Assembly: GCA_049487715.1 (NCBI GenBank)
Contig: CP150549.1
Coordinates: forward strand, 62,001 to 126,000
Origin: Pycnococcus provasolii
Lineage: Eukaryota > Chlorophyta > Pseudoscourfieldiophyceae > Pseudoscourfieldiales
Length of the DNA stretch: 64,000 nt
Reading direction: 5' to 3'
Numbering within the stretch: the stretch's first letter is position 1; every line of letters starts with the position of its first letter. A program made the position numbers and the translations under genes. The notes below the pieces were generated by a model. The model had not been told where the DNA came from, ran no database searches, and saw nothing but the letters and a program-made list of their open reading frames with translations. This document shows positions 29,901-41,900 of this stretch, piece after piece.

Positions 29901-32900
29901 GAGAAATCTCGAGAAATCTGTGGTAGGAATTCTTCCGACAAGGGGCTGTGGCGCGTTACCTCATTACTGGCGGTACAACGGCGCACGTCTGCGCGTCACA
30001 GCCGCGGGGTAATTGTGTTTGCCCGCGCCTGCGACGTCCACGCACACGGTACCGCGCGCGACACAGCCGTGCGGGCGTGCAAACGAGCTCGGACCCCCCC
30101 GAGAAATCTCGAGAAATCTGTGGTAGGAATTCTTCCGACAAGGGGCTGTGGCGCGTTACCTCTTCTGGCGGTACAACGGCGCACGTCTGCGCGTCACAGC
30201 CGCGGGGTAATTGTGTTTGCCCGCGCCTGCGAAGTCCACGCACACGGTACCGCGCGCGACACAGCCGTGCGGGCGGACCCCCCCCCCCCCCCGAGAAATC
30301 TCGAGAAATCTGTGGTAGGAATTCTTCCGACAAGGGGCTGTGGCGCGTTACCTCATTACCTGGCGGTACAACGGCGCACGTCTGCGCGTCACAGCCGCGG
30401 GGTAATTGTGTTTGCCCGCGCCTGCGACGTCCACGCACACGGTACCGCGCGCGACACAGCCGTGCGGGCGTGCAAACGAGCTCAGACCCCCCCGAGAAAT
30501 CTCGAGAAATCTGTGGTAGGAATTCTTCCGACAAGGGGCTGTGGCGCGTTACCTCAAGGGGCTTTGGCGCGTGCGCGTCACAGCCGCGGGGTAATTGTGT
30601 TTGCCCGCGCCTGCGACGTCCACGCACACGGTACCGCGCGCGACACAGCCGTGCGGGCGTGCAAACGAGCTCAGACCCCCCCGAGAAATCTCGAGAAATC
30701 TGTGGTAGGAATTCTTCCGACAAGGGGCTGTGGCGCGTTACCTCATTAGGGGCTGTGGCGCGTGCGCGTCACAGCCGCGGGGTAATTGTGTTTGCCCGCG
30801 CCTGCGACGTCCACGCACACGGTACCGCGCGCGACACAGCCGTGCGGGCGTGCAAACGAGCTCAGACCCCCCCCGAGAAATCTCGAGAAATCTGTGGTAG
30901 GAATTCTTCCGACAAGGGGCTGTGGCGCGTTACCTCATTACCTGGCGGTACAACGGCGCACGTCTGCGCGTCACAGCCGCGGGGTAATTGTGTTTGCCCG
31001 CGCCTGCGACGTCCACGCACACGGTACCGCGCGCGACACAGCCGTGCGGGCGTGACCCCCCCCCCCGAGAAATCTCGAGAAATCTGTGGTAGGAATTCTT
31101 CCGACAAGGGGCTGTGGCGCGTTACCTCATTACGGGGCTGTGGCGCGTGCGCGTCACAGCCGCGGGGTAATTGTGTTTGCCCGCGCCTGCGACGTCCACG
31201 CACACGGTACCGCGCGCGACACAGCCGTGCGGGCGTGCAAACGAGCTCGGACCCCCCCGAGAAATCTCGAGAAATCTGTGGTAGGAATTCTTCCGACAAG
31301 GGGCTGTGGCGCGTTACCTCATTACCTGGCGGTACAACGGCGCACGTCTGCGCGTCACAGCCGCGGGGTAATTGTGTTTGCCCGCGCCTGCGACGTCCAC
31401 GCACACGGTACCGCGCGCGACACAGCCGTGCGGGCGTGCAAACGAGCTCAGACCCCCCCGAGAAATCTCGAGAAATCTGTGGTAGGAATTCTTCCGACAA
31501 GGGGCTGTGGCGCGTTACCTCATTACCTGGCGGTACAACGGCGCACGTCTGCGCGTCACAGCCGCGGGGTAATTGTGTTTGCCCGCGCCTGCGACGTCCA
31601 CGCACACGGTACCGCGCGCGACACAGCCGTGCGGGCGGACCCCCCCCCCGAGAAATCTCGAGAAATCTGTGGTAGGAATTCTTCCGACAAGGGGCTGTGG
31701 CGCGTTACCTCATTACGGGGCTTTGGCGCGTGCGCGTCACAGCCGCGGGGTAATTGTGTTTGCCCGCGCCTGCGACGTCCACGCACACGGTACCGCGCGC
31801 GACACAGCCGTGCGGGCGTGCAAACGAGCTCGGACCCCCCCGAGAAATCTCGAGAAATCTGTGGTAGGAATTCTTCCGACAAGGGGCTGTGGCGCGTTAC
31901 CTCAAGGGGCTGTGGCGCGTGCGCGTCACAGCCGCGGGGTAATTGTGTTTGCCCGCGCCTGCGACGTCCACGCACACGGTACCGCGCGCGACACAGCCGT
32001 GCGGGCGTGCAAACGAGCTCAGACCCCCCCGAGAAATCTCGAGAAATCTGTGGTAGGAATTCTTCCGACAAGGGGCTGTGGCGCGTTACCTCAAGGGGCT
32101 GTGGCGCGTGCGCGTCACAGCCGCGGGGTAATTGTGTTTGCCCGCGCCTGCGACGTCCACGCACACGGTACCGCGCGCGACACAGCCGTGCGGGCGTGCA
32201 AACGAGCTCGGACCCCCCCGAGAAATCTCGAGAAATCTGTGGTAGGAATTCTTCCGACAAGGGGCTGTGGCGCGTTACCTCAAGGGGCTGTGGCGCGTGC
32301 GCGTCACAGCCGCGGGGTAATTGTGTTTGCCCGCGCCTGCGACGTCCACGCACACGGTACCGCGCGCGACACAGCCGTGCGGGCGTGCAAACGAGCTCAG
32401 ACCCCCCCCGAGAAATCTCGAGAAATCTGTGGTAGGAATTCTTCCGACAAGGGGCTGTGGCGCGTTACCTCATTACCTAGCGGTACAACGGCGCACGTCT
32501 GCGCGTCACAGCCGCGGGGTAATTGTGTTTGCCCGCGCCTGCGACGTCCACGCACACGGTACCGCGCGCGACACAGCCGTGCGGGCGTGCAAACGAGCTC
32601 AGACCCCCCCCGAGAAATCTCGAGAAATCTGTGGTAGGAATTCTTCCGACAAGGGGCTGTGGCGCGTTACCTCATTACCTGGCGGTACAACGGCGCACGT
32701 CTGCGCGTCACAGCCGCGGGGTAATTGTGTTTGCCCGCGCCTGCGACGTCCACGCACACGGTACCGCGCGCGACACAGCCGTGCGGGCGTGCAAACGAGC
32801 TCAGACCCCCCCGAGAAATCTCGAGAAATCTGTGGTAGGAATTCTTCCGACAAGGGGCTGTGGCGCGTTACCTCATTACCTGGCGGTACAACGGCGCACG

Positions 32901-35900
32901 TCTGCGCGTCACAGCCGCGGGGTAATTGTGTTTGCCCGCGCCTGCGACGTCCACGCACACGGTACCGCGCGCGACACAGCCGTGCGGGCGTGCAAACGAG
33001 CTCAGACCCCCCCGGAAATCTCGAGAAATCTGTGGTAGGAATTCTTCCGACAAGGGGCTGTGGCGCGTTACCTCAAGGGGCTGTGGCGCGTGCGCGTCAC
33101 AGCCGCGGGGTAATTGTGTTTGCCCGCGCCTGCGACGTCCACGCACACGGTACCGCGCGCGACACAGCCGTGCGGGCGTGCAAACGAGCTCAGACCCCCC
33201 CGAGAAATCTCGAGAAATCTGTGGTAGGAATTCTTCCGACAAGGGGCTGTGGCGCGTTACCTCATTACCTAGCGGTACAACGGCGCACGTCTGCGCGTCA
33301 CAGCCGCGGGGTAATTGTGTTTGCCCGCGCCTGCGACGTCCACGCACACGGTACCGCGCGCGACACAGCCGTGCGGGCGTGCAAACGAGCTCAGACCCCC
33401 CCGAGAAATCTCGAGAAATCTGTGGTAGGAATTCTTCCGACAAGGGGCTGTGGCGCGTTACCTCATTACCTGGCGGTACAACGGCGCACGTCTGCGCGTC
33501 ACAGCCGCGGGGTAATTGTGTTTGCCCGCGCCTGCGACGTCCACGCACACGGTACCGCGCGCGACACAGCCGTGCGGGCGGACCCCCCCCCCGAGAAATC
33601 TCGAGAAATCTGTGGTAGGAATTCTTCCGACAAGGGGCTGTGGCGCGTTACCTCATTGGCGGTACAACGGCGCACGTCTGCGCGTCACAGCCGCGGGGTA
33701 ATTGTGTTTGCCCGCGCCTGCGACGTCCACGCACACGGTACCGCGCGCGACACAGCCGTGCGGGCGTGCAAACGAGCTCGGACCCCCCGAGAAATCTCGA
33801 GAAATCTGTGGTAGGAATTCTTCCGACAAGGGGCTGTGGCGCGTTACCTCATGGCGGTACAACGGCGCACGTCTGCGCGTCACAGCCGCGGGGTAATTGT
33901 GTTTGCCCGCGCCTGCGAAATCCACGCACACGGTACCGCGCGCGACACAGCCGTGCGGGCGGACCCCCCCCCCCCCCGAGAAATCTCGAGAAATCTGTGG
34001 TAGGAATTCTTCCGACAAGGGGCTGTGGCGCGTTACCGGCGGTACAACGGCGCACGTCTGCGCGTCACAGCCGCGGGGTAATTGTGTTTGCCCGCGCCTG
34101 CGACGTCCACGCACACGGTACCGCGCGCGACACAGCCGTGCGGGCGTGCAAACGAGCTCGGACCCCCCCGAGAAATCTCGAGAAATCTGTGGTAGGAATT
34201 CTTCCGACAAGGGGCTGTGGCGCGTTACCGGCGGTACAACGGCGCACGTCTGCGCGTCACAGCCGCGGGGTAATTGTGTTTGCCCGCGCCTGCGACGTCC
34301 ACGCACACGGTACCGCGCGCGACACAGCCGTGCGGGCGTGCAAACGAGCTCAGACCCCCCCCGAGAAATCTCGAGAAATCTGTGGTAGGAATTCTTCCGA
34401 CAAGGGGCTGTGGCGCGTTACCGGCGGTACAACGGCGCACGTCTGCGTGTTCGACAAGGGGCTGTGGCGCGTTACCTCATTACCTAGCGGTACAACGGCG
34501 CACGTCTGCGCGTCACAGCCGCGGGGTAATTGTGTTTGCCCGCGCCTGCGAAATCCACGCACACGGTACCGCGCGCGACACAGCCGTGCGGGCGTGCAAA
34601 CGAGCTCAGACCCCCCCGAGAAATCTCGAGAAATCTGTGGTAGGAATTCTTCCGACAAGGGGCTGTGGCGCGTTACCTCATTACCTGGCGGTACAACGGC
34701 GCACATCTGCGCGTCACAGCCGCGGGGTAATTGTGTTTGCCCGCGCCTGCGACGTCCACGCACACGGTACCGCGCGCGACACAGCCGTGCGGGCGTGCAA
34801 ACGAGCTCAGACCCCCCCCGAGAAATCTCGAGAAATCTGTGGTAGGAATTCTTCCGACAAGGGGCTGTGGCGCGTTACCTCATTACCTGGCGGTACAACG
34901 GCGCACGTCTGCGCGTCACAGCCGCGGGGTAATTGTGTTTGCCCGCGCCTGCGACGTCCACGCACACGGTACCGCGCGCGACACAGCCGTGCGGGCGGAC
35001 CCCCCCCCCGAGAAATCTCGAGAAATCTGTGGTAGGAATTCTTCCGACAAGGGGCTGTGGCGCGTTACCGGCGGTACAACGGCGCACGTCTGCGTGTTCG
35101 ACAAGGGGCTGTGGCGCGTTACCTCATTACCTAGCGGTACAACGGCGCACGTCTGCGCGTCACAGCCGCGGGGTAATTGTGTTTGCCCGCGCCTGCGAAA
35201 TCCACGCACACGGTACCGCGCGCGACACAGCCGTGCGGGCGTGCAAACGAGCTCAGACCCCCCCGAGAAATCTCGAGAAATCTGTGGTAGGAATTCTTCC
35301 GACAAGGGGCTGTGGCGCGTTACCTCATTACCTGGCGGTACAACGGCGCACATCTGCGCGTCACAGCCGCGGGGTAATTGTGTTTGCCCGCGCCTGCGAC
35401 GTCCACGCACACGGTACCGCGCGCGACACAGCCGTGCGGGCGTGCAAACGAGCTCGGACCCCCCCGAGAAATCTCGAGAAATCTGTGGTAGGAATTCTTC
35501 CGACAAGGGGCTGTGGCGCGTTACCTCATTACCTGGCGGTACAACGGCGCACGTCTGCGCGTCACAGCCGCGGGGTAATTGTGTTTGCCCGCGCCTGCGA
35601 CGTCCACGCACACGGTACCGCGCGCGACACAGCCGTGCGGGCGTGCAAACGAGCTCAGACCCCCCCGAGAAATCTCGAGAAATCTGTGGTAGGAATTCTT
35701 CCGACAAGGGGCTGTGGCGCGTTACCTCAGGCGGTACAACGGCGCACGTCTGCGCGTCACAGCCGCGGGGTAATTGTGTTTGCCCGCGCCTGCGACGTCC
35801 ACGCACACGGTACCGCGCGCGACACAGCCGTGCGGGCGTGCAAACGAGCTCAGACCCCCCCGAGAAATCTCGAGAAATCTGTGGTAGGAATTCTTCCGAC

Positions 35901-38900
35901 AAGGGGCTGTGGCGCGTTACCTCATTACCTGGCGGTACAACGGCGCACATCTGCGCGTCACAGCCGCGGGGTAATTGTGTTTGCCCGCGCCTGCGACGTC
36001 CACGCACACGGTACCGCGCGCGACACAGCCGTGCGGGCGTGCAAACGAGCTCGGACCCCCCCGAGAAATCTCGAGAAATCTGTGGTAGGAATTCTTCCGA
36101 CAAGGGGCTGTGGCGCGTTACCTCATTACCTGGCGGTACAACGGCGCACATCTGCGCGTCACAGCCGCGGGGTAATTGTGTTTGCCCGCGCCTGCGACGT
36201 CCACGCACACGGTACCGCGCGCGACACAGCCGTGCGGGCGTGCAAACGAGCTCAGACCCCCCCGAGAAATCTCGAGAAATCTGTGGTAGGAATTCTTCCG
36301 ACAAGGGGCTGTGGCGCGTTACCTCATTACCTGGCGGTACAACGGCGCACGTCTGCGCGTCACAGCCGCGGGGTAATTGTGTTTGCCCGCGCCTGCGACG
36401 TCCACGCACACGGTACCGCGCGCGACACAGCCGTGCGGGCGTGACCCCCCCCCCCCGAGAAATCTCGAGAAATCTGTGGTAGGAATTCTTCCGACAAGGG
36501 GCTGTGGCGCGTTACCTCATTACCTGGCGGTACAACGGCGCACGTCTGCGCGTCACAGCCGCGGGGTAATTGTGTTTGCCCGCGCCTGCGACGTCCACGC
36601 ACACGGTACCGCGCGCGACACAGCCGTGCGGGCGGACCCCCCCCCCCCCCGAGAAATCTCGAGAAATCTGTGGTAGGAATTCTTCCGACAAGGGGCTGTG
36701 GCGCGTTACCTCAAGGGGCTTTGGCGCGTGCGCGTCACTGCCGCGGGGTAATTGTGTTTGCCCGCGCCTGCGAAATCCACGCACACGGTACCGCGCGCGA
36801 CACAGCCGTGCGGGCGTGCAAACGAGCTCGGACCCCCCCGAGAAATCTCGAGAAATCTGTGGTAGGAATTCTTCCGACAAGGGGCTGTGGCGCGTTACCT
36901 CATTACCTGGCGGTACAACGGCGCACGTCTGCGCGTCACAGCCGCGGGGTAATTGTGTTTGCCCGCGCCTGCGACGTCCACGCACACGGTACCGCGCGCG
37001 ACACAGCCGTGCGGGCTTGCAAACGAGCTCAGACCCCCCCCGAGAAATCTCGAGAAATCTGTGGTAGGAATTCTTCCGACAAGGGGCTGTGGCGCGTTAC
37101 CTCATTACCTGGCGGTACAACGGCGCACGTCTGCGCGTCACAGCCGCGGGGTAATTGTGTTTGCCCGCGCCTGCGACGTCCACGCACACGGTACCGCGCG
37201 CGACACAGCCGTGCGGGCGTGCAAACGAGCTCAGACCCCCCCGAGAAATCTCGAGAAATCTGTGGTAGGAATTCTTCCGACAAGGGGCTGTGGCGCGTTA
37301 CCTCAAGGGGCTGTGGCGCGTGCGCGTCACAGCCGCGGGGTAATTGTGTTTGCCCGCGCCTGCGACGTCCACGCACACGGTACCGCGCGCGACACAGCCG
37401 TGCGGGCGTGCAAACGAGCTCAGACCCCCCCCGAGAAATCTCGAGAAATCTGTGGTAGGAATTCTTCCGACAAGGGGCTGTGGCGCGTTACCTCATTACC
37501 TAGCGGTACAACGGCGCACGTCTGCGCGTCACAGCCGCGGGGTAATTGTGTTTGCCCGCGCCTGCGACGTCCACGCACACGGTACCGCGCGCGACACAGC
37601 CGTGCGGGCGTGCAAACGAGCTCAGACCCCCCCGAGAAATCTCGAGAAATCTGTGGTAGGAATTCTTCCGACAAGGGGCTGTGGCGCGTTACCTCATTAC
37701 CTGGCGGTACAACGGCGCACGTCTGCGCGTCACAGCCGCGGGGTAATTGTGTTTGCCCGCGCCTGCGACGTCCACGCACACGGTACCGCGCGCGACACAG
37801 CCGTGCGGGCGGACCCCCCCCCCCGAGAAATCTCGAGAAATCTGTGGTAGGAATTCTTCCGACAAGGGGCTGTGGCGCGTTACCTCTTCCGGCGGTACAA
37901 CGGCGCACGTCTGCGCGTCACAGCCGCGGGGTAATTGTGTTTGCCCGCGCCTGCGACGTCCACGCACACGGTACCGCGCGCGACACAGCCGTGCGGGCGT
38001 GCAAACGAGCTCGGACCCCCCCGAGAAATCTCGAGAAATCTGTGGTAGGAATTCTTCCGACAAGGGGCTGTGGCGCGTTACCGGCGGTACAACGGCGCAC
38101 GTCTGCGCGTCACAGCCGCGGGGTAATTGTGTTTGCCCGCGCCTGCGAAATCCACGCACACGGTACCGCGCGCGACACAGCCGTGCGGGCGGACCCCCCC
38201 CCCCCGAGAAATCTCGAGAAATCTGTGGTAGGAATTCTTCCGACAAGGGGCTGTGGCGCGTTACCTCAAGGGCGGTACAACGGCGCACGTCTGCGCGTCA
38301 CAGCCGCGGGGTAATTGTGTTTGCCCGCGCCTGCGACGTCCACGCACACGGTACCGCGCGCGACACAGCCGTGCGGGCGTGCAAACGAGCTCGGACCCCC
38401 CCGAGAAATCTCGAGAAATCTGTGGTAGGAATTCTTCCGACAAGGGGCTGTGGCGCGTTACCTCATTGGCGGTACAACGGCGCACGTCTGCGCGTCACAG
38501 CCGCGGGGTAATTGTGTTTGCCCGCGCCTGCGACGTCCACGCACACGGTACCGCGCGCGACACAGCCGTGCGGGCGTGCAAACGAGCTCAGACCCCCCCG
38601 AGAAATCTCGAGAAATCTGTGGTAGGAATTCTTCCGACAAGGGGCTGTGGCGCGTTACCGGGGTACAACGGCGCACGTCTGCGTGTTCGACAAGGGGCTG
38701 TGGCGCGTTACCTCATTACCTAGCGGTACAACGGCGCACGTCTGCGCGTCACAGCCGCGGGGTAATTGTGTTTGCCCGCGCCTGCGAAATCCACGCACAC
38801 GGTACCGCGCGCGACACAGCCGTGCGGGCGTGCAAACGAGCTCAGACCCCCCCCGAGAAATCTCGAGAAATCTGTGGTAGGAATTCTTCCGACAAGGGGC

Positions 38901-41900
38901 TGTGGCGCGTTACCTCATTACCTGGCGGTACAACGGCGCACATCTGCGCGTCACAGCCGCGGGGTAATTGTGTTTGCCCGCGCCTGCGACGTCCACGCAC
39001 ACGGTACCGCGCGCGACACAGCCGTGCGGGCGTGCAAACGAGCTCAGACCCCCCCGAGAAATCTCGAGAAATCTGTGGTAGGAATTCTTCCGACAAGGGG
39101 CTGTGGCGCGTTACCTCATTACCTGGCGGTACAACGGCGCACGTCTGCGCGTCACAGCCGCGGGGTAATTGTGTTTGCCCGCGCCTGCGACGTCCACGCA
39201 CACGGTACCGCGCGCGACACAGCCGTGCGGGCGGACCCCCCCCCCCCGAGAAATCTCGAGAAATCTGTGGTAGGAATTCTTCCGACAAGGGGCTGTGGCG
39301 CGTTACCGCGGTACAACGGCGCACGTCCGTTCGACAAGGGGCTGTGGCGCGTTACCTCATTACCTAGCGGTACAACGGCGCACGTCTGCGCGTCACAGCC
39401 GCGGGGTAATTGTGTTTGCCCGCGCCTGCGAAATCCACGCACACGGTACCGCGCGCGACACAGCCGTGCGGGCGTGCAAACGAGCTCAGACCCCCCCCGA
39501 GAAATCTCGAGAAATCTGTGGTAGGAATTCTTCCGACAAGGGGCTGTGGCGCGTTACCTCATTACCTGGCGGTACAACGGCGCACATCTGCGCGTCACAG
39601 CCGCGGGGTAATTGTGTTTGCCCGCGCCTGCGACGTCCACGCACACGGTACCGCGCGCGACACAGCCGTGCGGGCGTGCAAACGAGCTCAGACCCCCCCC
39701 GAGAAATCTCGAGAAATCTGTGGTAGGAATTCTTCCGACAAGGGGCTGTGGCGCGTTACCTCATTACCGGGCGGTACAACGGCGCACATCTGCGCGTCAC
39801 AGCCGCGGGGTAATTGTGTTTGCCCGCGCCTGCGACGTCCACGCACACGGTACCGCGCGCGACACAGCCGTGCGGGCGTGCAAACGAGCTCAGACCCCCC
39901 CCGAGAAATCTCGAGAAATCTGTGGTAGGAATTCTTCCGACAAGGGGCTGTGGCGCGTTACCGGCGGTACAACGGCGCACGTCTGCGCGTCACAGCCGCG
40001 GGGTAATTGTGTTTGCCCGCGCCTGCGACGTCCACGCACACGGTACCGCGCGCGACACAGCCGTGCGGGCGTGCAAACGAGCTCAGACCCCCCCCGAGAA
40101 ATCTCGAGAAATCTGTGGTAGGAATTCTTCCGACAAGGGGCTGTGGCGCGTTACCTCATTACCTGGCGGTACAACGGCGCACATCTGCGCGTCACAGCCG
40201 CGGGGTAATTGTGTTTGCCCGCGCCTGCGACGTCCACGCACACGGTACCGCGCGCGACACAGCCGTGCGGGCGTGCAAACGAGCTCAGACCCCCCCGAGA
40301 AATCTCGAGAAATCTGTGGTAGGAATTCTTCCGACAAGGGGCTGTGGCGCGTTACCTCATTACCTGGCGGTACAACGGCGCACATCTGCGCGTCACAGCC
40401 GCGGGGTAATTGTGTTTGCCCGCGCCTGCGACGTCCACGCACACGGTACCGCGCGCGACACAGCCGTGCGGGCGTGCAAACGAGCTCAGACCCCCCCCGA
40501 GAAATCTCGAGAAATCTGTGGTAGGAATTCTTCCGACAAGGGGCTGTGGCGCGTTACCTCATTACCTGGCGGTACAACGGCGCACGTCTGCGCGTCACAG
40601 CCGCGGGGTAATTGTGTTTGCCCGCGCCTGCGACGTCCACGCACACGGTACCGCGCGCGACACAGCCGTGCGGGCGTGACCCCCCCCCCCCCGAGAAATC
40701 TCGAGAAATCTGTGGTAGGAATTCTTCCGACAAGGGGCTGTGGCGCGTTACCTCATTGGCGGTACAACGGCGCACGTCTGCGCGTCACAGCCGCGGGGTA
40801 ATTGTGTTTGCCCGCGCCTGCGACGTCCACGCACACGGTACCGCGCGCGACACAGCCGTGCGGGCGTGACCCCCCCCCCCCCCGAGAAATCTCGAGAAAT
40901 CTGTGGTAGGAATTCTTCCGACAAGGGGCTGTGGCGCGTTACCTCAAGGGGCTTTGGCGCGTGCGCGTCACAGCCGCGGGGTAATTGTGTTTGCCCGCGC
41001 CTGCGACGTCCACGCACACGGTACCGCGCGCGACACAGCCGTGCGGGCGTGCAAACGAGCTCGGACCCCCCCGAGAAATCTCGAGAAATCTGTGGTAGGA
41101 ATTCTTCCGACAAGGGGCTGTGGCGCGTTACCTCATTACCTGGCGGTACAACGGCGCACGTCTGCGCGTCACAGCCGCGGGGTAATTGTGTTTGCCCGCG
41201 CCTGCGACGTCCACGCACACGGTACCGCGCGCGACACAGCCGTGCGGGCGTGACCCCCCCCCCCGAGAAATCTCGAGAAATCTGTGGTAGGAATTCTTCC
41301 GACAAGGGGCTGTGGCGCGTTACCGGCGGTACAACGGCGCACGTCTGCGCGTCACAGCCGCGGGGTAATTGTGTTTGCCCGCGCCTGCGACGTCCACGCA
41401 CACGGTACCGCGCGCGACACAGCCGTGCGGGCGTGCAAACGAGCTCGGACCCCCCCCGAGAAATCTCGAGAAATCTGTGGTAGGAATTCTTCCGACAAGG
41501 GGCTGTGGCGCGTTACCGGCGGTACAACGGCGCACGTCTGCGCGTCACAGCCGCGGGGTAATTGTGTTTGCCCGCGCCTGCGACGTCCACGCACACGGTA
41601 CCGCGCGCGACACAGCCGTGCGGGCGGGACCCCCCCCCCCCCCCGAGAAATCTCGAGAAATCTGTGGTAGGAATTCTTCCGACAAGGGGCTGTGGCGCGT
41701 TACCTCATTACCTGGCGGTACAACGGCGCACGTCTGCGCGTCACAGCCGCGGGGTAATTGTGTTTGCCCGCGCCTGCGACGTCCACGCACACGGTACCGC
41801 GCGCGACACAGCCGTGCGGGCGTGCAAACGAGCTCGGACCCCCCCGAGAAATCTCGAGAAATCTGTGGTAGGAATTCTTCCGACAAGGGGCTGTGGCGCG

